Shown here: positions 54,985 to 64,000 of the stretch, one piece after another
Layout: every line of letters starts with the position of its first letter
Numbering within the stretch: the stretch's first letter is position 1
Assembly (NCBI GenBank): GCA_025331125.1
Contig: JAOALB010000081.1
Span: 182,598 to 246,597, forward strand
Origin: Mycogone perniciosa
Lineage: Eukaryota; Ascomycota; Sordariomycetes; Hypocreales; Hypocreaceae
DNA: 64,000 bases
Direction: 5' to 3'
Notes under the pieces: generated by a model
Database searches by the model: none
What the model saw: the letters and a program-made list of their open reading frames with translations, nothing else
Told to the model about the DNA's origin: nothing
Program-made: the position numbers and the translations under genes

Positions 54985-57250
54985 GAAAGAGTATTGAACG
55001 GCCTAGGAACCGAGAATCAATGTAAAGACAGGAAAGCAAAGTGCTTGGAATTGACAGCTTTGGATACCAGTTTTGAGGAGTTCTGGTGTACTATATATAA
55101 TGGGTTGATGGCACCAAGTAGAGGAGCCTTGATATCAGCATTCAGATATGATAGAGTTACCTCGGGGGTACGAAGTAATACTACGTCTTGCATTAGTGCA
55201 ATCCTTATATAAGCCTTAATAATAACATCATCTAACTGGTGATATTAATTCTTCCATAATAATCATCACACTGTAAATTAAAATTATTCCTATTATGCTA
55301 GCTTGCTTATCATCGGCTTGAACTTGGACTAGTACCCGGACCCTCTATATAAACTTCTTTACAGGGAAAACCCTTACGAGTATATCGCGGTTCTAATTCT
55401 CTAATAACGAGTCGCTATACTTGGATAACAGGGTTTTATTCTCCTGTCTTTCAGTATATTTGTTCCCCCTTTATGTTGAAACTTAACAAATCCCCTCATA
55501 TCAGCTCTCGGTAACGCTCTTGGCACATTCTTACTTGATTCCAGGCAGCGATTTAACATTACAGATATAGCTTAGCCTTTTAACTTTAACTGGAAGTCAG
55601 GCCCCTGAACTATATGCAAGGTCCCGATTTGTTGTACTAATAGTATAACGGCCGCAAGCGTAGGCCGCTAGGTTATTAACTTAGGGTGATATGATGTTCC
55701 ACTGGATATTCCATGGGATAAACTGGAGAACGTGGTTCATTTTAGCAGGGGGATTCGGACGTAGTCTGAGCACGTACGTGTTACGTTGGTGATGGACAGT
55801 AAATCGTAACCAATGACCAGGGTAATGATCGTGTTAACGGCTGGCTAGTATCCATGGTAGAGAGGGAAGCTTGGGGGGCCCATTTACCTTTGTCACACTT
55901 ATGGGATTATATCAAGTCGACACGTTCTCATGAGCTTTGGCCTGTCTGGGTCCAATTAGGTTATCACGATCCTGTTCGACTCATACATGAGTGGTCTATC
56001 TATCGTCTCCAGACCGGTCGTTGGTGGTATACTCGTATTCAGGCCGATCCGATCTGTGACCATGACCCGGGCGGATAGCTTCTGCGGGCTATTTTATGAG
56101 CTGTCTGCTTTAAACCCTTTAACAAGAGCATATTCCGTGGAGAGTATGGAGTAGTATTTACTAACTAGCGCTTACCAAACGTTCCCCGAAGGTACCGGAG
56201 GATAAACATTGGGTCTGACTGATGCTGACTGCCGATTAACAGGGTAGAAACCTCCGGTTGGTCCGGATATATCTCCCGGCTTTCTCCATTTCCGGTAGGA
56301 TTCCCCTTCACCTCCAGAGTAGGTAGGAAAATGCGCATGTTTGTAAAGAGAGTTATGGAGCAGTTAACATAAGGTATTACGGAGTACTTCGTAATACCAT
56401 GTAACTTCCGAGTATCCCGTACGCATGTCAGCTTACAGTGGGAAAAAGTGCCCCTTGTATTACTCAAGGCCGCAGGTAAAGCCATCTACCGGATTTTACT
56501 CGTCAAGAAACCGCTGTTCTCCGACGATACTTTCATATACAACCATTAGAGGATCTGGACCAGGAATGGACCCCAGTTATCGTAGATATCGCCCAGCTCA
56601 TTACTCCCTCAGTAAAGAGTGTTACTGCTCAACGAGGGCTTGAGAAACAGGACTCTTTTTACTGAGTCTCCTCCTTAGCCTGACTGTTCTATTGGATTCC
56701 GACGCGAGGTATTTACACAGAATAGTCTACCAGGCTGTCACCGTTCCTTGGTGATGTTCTCACCGGAGACAGATTCTTGTTTATGGGCATGTATGTATTT
56801 CCAGTTGCTAGCAAATGAGGTTAAATATGGTAGCGGAGTCCTGGAGTCGGTTTAGTAGTCAAACAAATTCACTTACTGTCATGAGTATTCCCATATATCG
56901 TTCCGTTCTGTTTCCTCAGCCTTGTTATATACCTCGTCTACTTCATCCACTTCGCTATTGGTCTGTCAACTTAATCTGGACAACTATTAGTGTCCCACTT
57001 CTCATTCTGGCATCGTGTCAGGTACGCAATCATGTTATGTATGTTATTGATGTCTGCTAAAGTCCTCTCTATTGAATCCCACTGAGCCCCCTGTACCAAA
57101 AACACGTTCAGACCAAGCCCGAGCTAAACAAGCCATCCACGATAATTTCGTTCATCATGCCTTTACCAAACCCCTAATTCATTTGCCAGCATGCTGTATA
57201 CGTTCGTGTCGTTTGCATTTCCTCTGTATAAACACGTAGTTACTCTGCCT
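54985..57250. other. Degenerate AT-rich region
   Basis: A TATA-like TATATATAA at 55092-55100 is probably the protease promoter (minus strand). Beyond about 55200 the sequence is AT-rich and stop-rich in all frames, as expected for old repeats eroded by C-to-T change, but no element could be named. A 26-bp near-perfect inverted repeat built on the recurring motif lies at 56374-56399 (one mismatch). Confidence 0.5.
56374..56399. repeat. 26-bp near-perfect palindrome around TACGGAGTA
   Basis: GGTATTACGGAGTAC is followed by its inverted complement with a single C-to-T change (GTACTTCGTAATACC). Confidence 0.85.
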
Positions 57251-59647
57251 TCAAGCTCTCGATCGCAAACTGCGCCGCGACTGAGTTCCAACTTCCTTGG
57301 CGACTGCCCCTTGCCCTTTTTTTGCCGGTGACTTGGCTTTAACAACCCCCTTGGGGCGGGCAGCTTTGGCGAGAGCACCCGTTGCCGTGGCAGTCCGCCC
57401 GGGCCGTCCACGCGTTTTAGTTTCTGTAACAGCCTTCGGCTTCTCTACCTCGCCGGCCCCGTTTTGCTTGGCGGGACGTCCTCGACCACGAGGAGCTGGC
57501 TGTGCAATAGATGAAGATGATGATTCTTGCTCTGCTGCCGGTTTGCGTCCCTGGCCACCAGACTCCTTGCCTGCTGACTGCTGTTCAGAGTTATTAGTAT
57601 CGGTTGGCTCAAATGTGTCGGATTTCTGTGACCGCCCACGTCGGCCGGATGGTTTCTCTGTTACATTTTCGGTCCCGTTGGTTGTGTTGTCGCCAGCACT
57701 ATCTCCACTCGTACGCCGTCGCTTGACCGTAGGCTCTTCTGCCGTGTCCATTTCAGCCCTGCTGGGTCGCCCGCGCTTCTTGGGGGCCTCAGCGACGGAT
57801 GGGGTCTTGCCGATCATCACGGATTTTGGCGGCCTTCCTCGCCTCTTCGTCGTAGTTGACCCAGTCTCATGCTTTGCAGGCCTAGATACAACTTTGTTAG
57901 CACCAGTGGGTCTTGTCTGCCTTTCGCGCATCGACCGAACTGAGCTCGTCTGCTTTTCTACGGGTTTCTCTTTCGTGAATCTGACCCTCTTCTGTGTCGG
58001 CTCTGAAGATGTAGGCTCCGGAGGCTGACCAGCATCAGCGGTTGTCGTATTCCTTGGTGGTCGGCCTCGTCGTTTGACCTCGGTGGTGGCTGGTTTAGGA
58101 GCAGGAGCAGCGGCTTGTTTTGCAGGCCTGCCCCGTGTCTTTGGTGTTGAAGTCTTCACAGGAACAAGTCGGCTACGCCGTATGGACGTGGCTGCACTTG
58201 ATGGTGTGACCGGTTCGCCCGATCTGCCTGGCGTGTTATTCAGTAAAGCAGGAGTGGCAGATTTGGCAGGCGATGGCGCAGAGACACTCTTTGGTGGCCT
58301 ACCACGTCTATTCGGTGCATCTGTTGACTCTGCAGCTCCTCCATTTGGCTGACGTCCTGGTTTGATAGACGCTGGTGTTGGCGCGGCACTGTCTGTTTTT
58401 GGCGGCCGTCCTCGTCTGACCGATGTGGGCGTTGATTCTGCAACGACTACCTTTGTTGGACGCCCCCGTCTGCCAGAAGCTGGTGTCAACTTCACAGCCT
58501 CACTCTTCCGTGGCCGCCCTCGTTTGTTAGAGGCTGGTGTTGATGTAGCCCCGCTTGCTTCTTCATGCTGGAGCTTCTCAGGTCTGGATGATTTTGTGGT
58601 GTTCAACACTCGCTCCACAAGCCTAGACCTCGCACGCATTGGTGTGGCCTGCGCTGGAGTCTTCTGAACTCTGTGCTTCTTTGTCACCGAGGCGGACAAT
58701 ACGCTGGGCGTTTGTGTCTTCGGTGGGCGCCCGCGTCTCCCCGGTGTCTGCGTAGCCACGAGTGATCCTTTCCCAACGCTGGCTTTCTTCTGTAGTACCA
58801 CAGTCCCCGGGGCGGAAGCACGACGCTCCCGAAGATCACTGCCTCCAACCCGAAGGAATTCTCCAGACTCTACCTCAAGCAACTCAAAAGCCGTTCGTCG
58901 ACGGTTCCTGACTGACTGTTTAGAGTCGTGAGATTCGGAGGGAGTCTCTTCAATAGCCTGCTCATCCACCGGGAGGTCTGACATAGGCTCTTCATGCACC
59001 GTGGTTTCTGGTCCAGGTTCGCGAGTGGGGCTGTTAATGCTGGGAATCCTTACGATGGAACTCGTCATGACTGAGGTAGTAACGTGGACCTCTGGGTCAG
59101 TTCTCTCAGATTGATCAGCAACTGCAGCCGACCGCTCAAGCTCACCAGCTGGATACAGTTCTGAGATGGGCGGTGTTAATCGTAGAGTGTGCGACTGGGT
59201 GTGTTCCATATCCGCACCAAACTCGCTTGAGGTTGGTGCGTTTGAACCAACTGGATTCTCGCTCTCGGCGCTGCCAGCCCCAGTCTCATCGATGAGTGCC
59301 TCCTCAGGCGCACTTGGCGTGTTTCCATTCAATGGCGATTGTGAGCGAAACACTGGAGCATCCTCGTTTTTCGACATCTGGTGTTCTGCTGACCCTTGTC
59401 GCGGGGAATCTTGAGAAATTGATGCTGCTTCTGGAGCTACCGATAACTGTTGAGGGGGGTTGGATGATTGGCTTGCGTCCAAATTCGCCGCTAGAATTTT
59501 GTCACCGACTTGTTCTTCATGCTCCTGATGGCCCTTTGCATGCAGCGCCTGAGTGGCCAAATAGGCGATGGTTAAGTTGGAGCGGCCAAGACTGGGAGAC
59601 CAAAACTCCATCAGAGGCGACGGCTCATCGAGCGTGTTGAGATCCAT
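57251..59647 (-). CDS. Multi-AT-hook chromatin protein
   Basis: One uninterrupted exon of 798 aa. The first 300 residues are acidic, Ser/Glu/Pro-rich and likely disordered. From residue 303 to about 755 I count thirteen AT-hook units: eleven with an intact GRP core in a basic context (RRGRPPK, KRGRPRK, TRGRPAK, RGRGRPAK and similar) and two degenerate ones (PGRQPN, RRGRSQ). AT-hooks insert into the minor groove of AT-rich DNA, so binding to AT-rich chromatin is likely. In the middle third the hooks recur with a tandem spacer of roughly 23 residues of TPAS-like text. The C-terminus, SRRSLRSRA, is basic. No enzymatic domain is present. Pro/Ser/Thr-rich spacers suggest regulation by phosphorylation. 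Confidence 0.88.
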   Translation of the reverse strand: MDLNTLDEPSPLMEFWSPSLGRSNLTIAYLATQALHAKGHQEHEEQVGDKILAANLDASQSSNPPQQLSVAPEAASISQDSPRQGSAEHQMSKNEDAPVFRSQSPLNGNTPSAPEEALIDETGAGSAESENPVGSNAPTSSEFGADMEHTQSHTLRLTPPISELYPAGELERSAAVADQSERTDPEVHVTTSVMTSSIVRIPSINSPTREPGPETTVHEEPMSDLPVDEQAIEETPSESHDSKQSVRNRRRTAFELLEVESGEFLRVGGSDLRERRASAPGTVVLQKKASVGKGSLVATQTPGRRGRPPKTQTPSVLSASVTKKHRVQKTPAQATPMRARSRLVERVLNTTKSSRPEKLQHEEASGATSTPASNKRGRPRKSEAVKLTPASGRRGRPTKVVVAESTPTSVRRGRPPKTDSAAPTPASIKPGRQPNGGAAESTDAPNRRGRPPKSVSAPSPAKSATPALLNNTPGRSGEPVTPSSAATSIRRSRLVPVKTSTPKTRGRPAKQAAAPAPKPATTEVKRRGRPPRNTTTADAGQPPEPTSSEPTQKRVRFTKEKPVEKQTSSVRSMRERQTRPTGANKVVSRPAKHETGSTTTKRRGRPPKSVMIGKTPSVAEAPKKRGRPSRAEMDTAEEPTVKRRRTSGDSAGDNTTNGTENVTEKPSGRRGRSQKSDTFEPTDTNNSEQQSAGKESGGQGRKPAAEQESSSSSIAQPAPRGRGRPAKQNGAGEVEKPKAVTETKTRGRPGRTATATGALAKAARPKGVVKAKSPAKKGQGAVAKEVGTQSRRSLRSRA

Positions 59648-60307
59648 CGCACACGTGAATCCGAGGCGATCCCTAAAGTTGCATGGAAAAGGATGAAGTT
59701 ATCAGCGACAAAAGGAATGCGAGTGAGAGGAGACTGCTGACGAGATGTGACGCGACGCGATCAAAACGCGCTATAACATTCTTACGCATCCTTCGTTACT
59801 CAGTTTGTGTCACGTGATAGGAAATTGATATTGGTACCCTGAGCGACGAGTAAGCAATCTACATGCTACAGCCGAGTACGAAGTAATACTCCGTGTTACT
59901 TCGTACTTCGTAATAGTTATACTTCGTACTACGCATAGATTCTAATAATAGCGCTATCAAGTCCATATCTATCTCGCGATCACATTTCCATATGCGGCTA
60001 GTTCGTCTGCATTTCCTGGCCTCACATCGCGAGTAAAGCCACGACAAGGCAACTGTTTACGTCACAGATCCCAGTGACACGCAAATCTTCGTCATCTGTT
60101 GGAGTGGCTGAGACTTCCTCGCGAGAGTCTATCCATCTTCGGAACCGCATCGCGAGCCACGAGTAGATGAACATGAAGGCCATGGACCTTGTATGCTTGA
60201 GACGCTTGTGTGTACATAGATGGCCTCGCGGGCACCTTCAATCATCATGAAGAGCTACCATCGATCAATCTTCCACAATACAGCACTACGTTGCATTGCC
60301 TGCCAAA
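59648..60307. other. Intergenic with motif variants
   Basis: Divergent promoter region. A cluster of the recurring 9-mer's C-to-T variant (TACTTCGTA/TACGAAGTA) and one TACTCCGT lies at 59877-59938. Confidence 0.6.
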
Positions 60308-60880
60308 ATGGCGCCGTTTCTTTCATTCATGATATCGTGGGCCGCTTTGGCTTCAACTTCCTTGGCCAAAATAGACCAAAAGCTCCTGGGTCCCTCCTTT
60401 GAGCTGCCAACCAACGTGCCATCTAGCCAAGTTGTTCAGAATGCTGTCGCAAACATCACAGACTCGTTCAACACCGCCATTCGCACCGGAAAGAGTCCCT
60501 TTGGGACATTCAATGGCAGCACGACATCTTTCTCGCTGACAGTCGTCTCCCAGGACGATGCTGCGCCAATCCTTGATTTTCATCATACTTCCGACGTTGT
60601 GAACGTCTCTGCCGGTTCCACCTCCAAGGTGACGGCGGACACTGTCTACAGGATCGGAAGCATGTCCAAACTCCTCACCGTGTACGCGCTTCTCCTGAAC
60701 CAGGGCTTCGAGCATTGGAACAGTGTTGAGGGAGGCCTTTCAGAAGGTGAGGGGGTCATTGTGAGCTACCAAGGCAAAGAACGATGGTCTCTAGTCGATC
60801 CGGATGAACCAACTGGCTATTTCTCACATATCATGTCAACCATCGATAGGTCACTTTCTCAAGAATGTATTCTAGTTTGA
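60308..60880 (+). pseudogene. Truncated beta-lactamase/transpeptidase-like gene
   Basis: A 190-aa frame starts with MAPFLSFMISWAALASTSLA, a good signal peptide, followed by an N-glycan-rich segment and the active-site S118-x-x-K121 in YRIGSMSKLLTVYALLL. Fungal PF00144 proteins of this secreted type normally run several hundred residues further and carry YxN and a late HxG-type motif. Here homology-like text stops at GFEHWN (about residue 138) and is replaced by an unrelated 50-residue tail (GGLSEGEGVIV onward). The nucleophile region is intact but the rest of the fold is missing, so the product is unlikely to be active. It is probably a deletion product. Confidence 0.75.
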
Positions 60881-60970
60881 ACAAGTTAGCTGTTCAAGCA
60901 AACGGTGTCTATTTCTACATAGAATTATCCGTCGTCATATCCAATCTTCGTTTCGAAACGAAGTCCTCCC

Positions 60971-62700
60971 CTACCAGAACAAACTAACCATAGCATCTTC
61001 CCAGCCTCCATCTATACCATTCGGTAACCATCGCAGATACACTGTGGCTTGCCTTTTCTCAGCATCCGGATAAATATCCGCAGCGCGCACCCTCTTCCAC
61101 TCTGGAATCACCAAGCTTGTTCTATCCCACTCCTCCACATTAAAATCTAGCCCTTCCTCTTCCATCTCCATAATCGCCTCTGATATATGCGCATGGGGTA
61201 CCCCGTCCCAGACACCTTCCACATAAGGAAGTCTGCGCAGAGCCTTAATGGCCCTCCGGCGAATGACGGGGCAGCGGCATTTCATGCCGACGACGTAAAG
61301 TGGTAGATGATGCCCATGTCCAGAGAGAAGTTTCCATCTTGGTGTTGATGGTTGTTGATGATTTCAGTAGATAGGTCGACTATGATGAGAAATTCTGATG
61401 TGAAGCAGTCGCAGATGGTCTCCTCGACATATAGGCTGGTCGCCAGCATGATGATGGTGGCCGCCAAGTGCTTAACCCTCAGCAGGGACATTTGCTCTTT
61501 TGTCAGCTCGTCCACCTTTGAGCATATATCCTGAGATAAATACTTGGCATGAAACCGTCGAAACTGCGCTTCTAGATCTTGCGCTTCGACAAGGACATCA
61601 AACGGGATTGATCCAGGCTCCTTATATCGATAGTCATTTGCCGTTGTGCGAAGAAATTTAAAGAGCTGGCCGTTGAGCATAGTGAGAGCGTCATCTGCCT
61701 CTTGACATATGCTTTCATGGCTGAAATTCTGGCTAGAAACACGACCCAGGTTCAGAGCTGGAGGGCCCGAGCCGAGGTATGTGGAAGCCTGGAGGTCCAG
61801 CCTTGCAAACGCCATTGTAATTTCGCCTTCGACTGCAAACAAGGCTGTTGGTCAATAGGCCCCGGTGACAAGATACGTAGAATATGTGAAGAGAACTTAC
61901 CAGAGGGTAAGCAAGACTCCAGGACCTTCAAGCTGTACTCTAGATGTGTTTGGGCCAGTATCGGGTGGTTGATCTGGAGCTCGAAGCAAATACACAGCAG
62001 AGCACAAAGTAACGCGACATTAGCGCAACGACTATCGCCTCGTAGGAATAAGTTCTTTAATGCCTCGATGCACTTCCCGTAATGTCTCAAAGCAAAAGAA
62101 TTATCCTAGGCTGTGTGGGAATCTAACGGCTCGTCAAGACCTCGACCTCCATGTCGCGCGATCCCAGAAGCGTGACTTCTAACATTGCTTAGGGCGCTGA
62201 AAGCAACAACTGCATGAAACAGTGCGTCTTCTTCATGAACAGCCTGGAGTATCAGTCGTTTCCACGCTTGTTTGGAGGTCGCATCACGTCCCACGATGCT
62301 GTAGATGAGGCGACTCCAGAAAAGATTAAGGCAGCTTAGTTCGTCCTGGCTGTATTGACTCGATATTTGCGATGGCTGAAAATGAGCCACGGTCAAAGGC
62401 GCTGCGAACCTAAATCCCTTGGGCTCTGCTTGAAGAACCGAAACACCGTCACATATCCGACCTGTTTTGGTGCAGTTGTTGCAGGAAGGCTTGGTCTCGT
62501 CACAACGAATCTTGCGGTTTCTGGATTCCACAGTTCAGCCAACAACACAAGGGTATGAAGGATCAAACAAGTCACTCTAGGACGAGATAATGGGGACTTC
62601 AGAAGAAAGGTGCATACCTGCAGGTCCTGCAAGCAACCTTTGACTTGGTATACTGTTTTCTGGGGGCCAAGTGACAGCCTCTTCCTGATCGCATGCTCAT
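60971..62700 (-). pseudogene. Zn2Cys6 fungal transcription factor with a frameshift
   Basis: Exon 1 is 62700-62618 (MSMRSGRG...). Joined to the next exon at 62520 it gives KVACRTCRNRKIRCDE and a complete Zn2Cys6 cluster: C24-x2-C27-x6-C34-x6-C41-x2-C44-x6-C51. Exons then run to 61901 and from 61832 (intron GTAAGT to TTTGCAG). The middle part is the helical region usual in such regulators (ALRHYGKCIEALKN). An in-frame TAG at 62108-62106 is tolerable only if it forms the acceptor of an extra 78-nt intron from GTTAGA at 62183. Near 61302 the frame breaks: IIYHFTSSA-stop reads IIYPLYVVGMKCRCP if one C is restored, and the correct C-terminus (RRRAIKALRRLPYVEGVWD) follows in the shifted frame to 60971. 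Either a lost gene or a base-call error. Confidence 0.8.
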
Positions 62701-63923
62701 TCTCGCATGAATCCCGGGTGGTAATGGATATGTAATGTAAAGAGAATACCAGGCAAGGATAATCGAACGAACTCCAGTAAATATTCATTTACAAAAATCA
62801 GAGGCGTCATGAAGTGAAATAACAAACCGGCATGTCTCATCCTCAGATTGATGGGCGGAATGATGACCCGGCGGCACATTGCGTCAGGCATACGGAGTAT
62901 ACCCCCTGTATTTACCACTGGAAAATGCCTAGGGGCGTCGTCAGCGTGTGTCCTCACTGGGGCTTAGAGGATTCAGGCGCAAGTGTCCACCACATGCAGC
63001 TAGGCTCCATGGCTAACTGGGCTTCAGTCCATCTCCAAATGAGGTTCTAATACTTCGTACAGATGACGGGGTAAACGAGATGGAATGGATGCATCCATAA
63101 GACTTATTATTACCCCAGATATCTGCCACAGCGTGGTTCTAGCTCCGGGGAATTTTTCCGTCTCGGCAGTATATCGCGGTTCGACAAGCCCGATTCTGCA
63201 AGTTCTGTCAGCACAACATACCTGTTTTGCTACCCTTCGTGTTTTCTAAACTGACTAGAGGAATGCATTTTATTCAGTCGCTTTGTCTTTATTATTGTGT
63301 TAGGCCTGTTACTGACCCAGAATAGTAGGGAAATCGCAAATACTATCTATTCATGCTCTGTGCCGCCCGACCTTGGAGGTCCAGAACGACAATAGCTGTT
63401 ACGATCGTCAAATCTGCTAGCTACCATCGCCATCCTAGCATCATGGATACCTGGCTTATGGTATGCAGACACTGGAGTAGCAAAGGATCCGCGAAGACAC
63501 CCGATTTGAGGATAATCTCATCGGTCAACATCTGTGTGGCTTACGAGGCCAAACCGGACGAGGACCCGAAACATCCTCAAGTGATTCATTACAAGTCGTG
63601 CTACGAAGCACACTCCTCTTTAAGGAGAATGAATGGTGCCAGGAAAAGATCCGCAAGTGTTACACAGCTTCGTTGTTATGCAGTATGCAGGAGACAAGGA
63701 TGGTGGCCACTCCACAGACACCGCCAGGAAACCCCATTAAACATCTGTTCAAACACCTAATAATAGAGAGGTAATAAAATACCACCAGGACTTCCTTTTA
63801 TTGAAGTTCTGGGGGCCATTCAAGTTACATCGTAGACGTATGCATGTGCCTGGACGGCACCTTTGATGTCGGCACGCCGAACATCTGCAGGATCGTTGAG
63901 GCAGCTGGCAGCTTGCATGCAAA

Positions 63924-63924
<1 letters not shown>
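62701..63924. other. Terminal region, no gene seen
   Basis: Contains an exact TACGGAGTA at 62891-62899 and a TACTTCGTA variant near 63053. The 135-codon frame at 63353-63760 shows no domain. Confidence 0.45.

Positions 63925-64000
<76 letters not shown>
63925..64000. repeat. Poly-G run to the window end
   Basis: 76 consecutive G to the last base. This does not resemble a fungal telomere repeat (TTAGGG) and is most simply an assembly or sequencing artefact at a contig end. Confidence 0.85.

Noticed and set aside
55200..57100. Possible LTR retrotransposon
   Set aside because: No LTR pair, polymerase or integrase motif is recognisable; only AT-rich degenerate sequence.
57297..58028. 243-codon plus-strand frame
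   Set aside because: Antisense shadow of the AT-hook gene; its Gly/Arg/Pro content mirrors the hooks.

Overview
The window is nuclear DNA of a filamentous ascomycete, most likely from the Eurotiales (Aspergillus/Penicillium type; the order is inferred). The evidence is short spliceosomal introns (51-80 nt in most genes) with GTRNGT-like donors and CTAAC/CTGAC branch points, pyrimidine-rich promoters, and typical ascomycete gene families: a Zn2Cys6 regulator, a DUF7025-type AAA ATPase, a small secreted cysteine-rich protein and an RlpA-like secreted protein. No operons, CRISPR arrays or prokaryotic signals are present. Gene models were spliced by hand, and every exon junction quoted preserves the reading frame.

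Layout. 1-4.6 kb: gene-free DNA rich in a short motif (TACTCCGTA/TACGGAGTA). 4.8-5.8 kb: a three-exon acidic nuclear protein. 6.7-9.0 kb: an unknown coiled-coil protein beside AT-rich DNA. 9.3-21.3 kb: a dense housekeeping block with DPM1 (dolichol-phosphate mannose synthase), an SDR oxidoreductase, TRAPPC12, a TFIIIC WD40 subunit, a PAQR receptor-like membrane protein, TMA7 and the splicing kinase PRP4. 22.3-23.4 kb: a broken ankyrin gene. 25.8-29.4 kb: two small secreted proteins and a GNAT acetyltransferase. 29.4-36.1 kb: almost empty. 36.1-37.7 kb: a Ran1-type kinase. 37.7-49.7 kb: a 12-kb gene-poor stretch holding tRNA-Asp(GTC), a decayed sulfotransferase-like gene and a second dense cluster of the motif. 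49.7-55 kb: an AAA ATPase, a SAM methyltransferase and a secreted pepsin-like protein lacking its second catalytic Asp. 55-57.2 kb: degenerate AT-rich DNA. 57.3-59.6 kb: a multi-AT-hook protein. 60.3-62.7 kb: a truncated beta-lactamase-like gene and a frameshifted Zn2Cys6 regulator. The window ends in 76 consecutive G, probably an assembly artefact or contig end.

The housekeeping genes serve separate core functions (glycosylation donor synthesis, ER-Golgi tethering, Pol III transcription, translation, splicing) and do not form one pathway. The accessory stretches at 22-36, 38-49 and 55-64 kb hold most of the secreted, regulatory and broken genes. The most unusual non-genic signal is the TACTCCGTA motif. 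I counted 29 exact copies on the two strands, where about 0.5 would be expected by chance at equal base composition. All are outside confident exons, and they concentrate at 0.3-3.8 kb and 38.9-41.6 kb.
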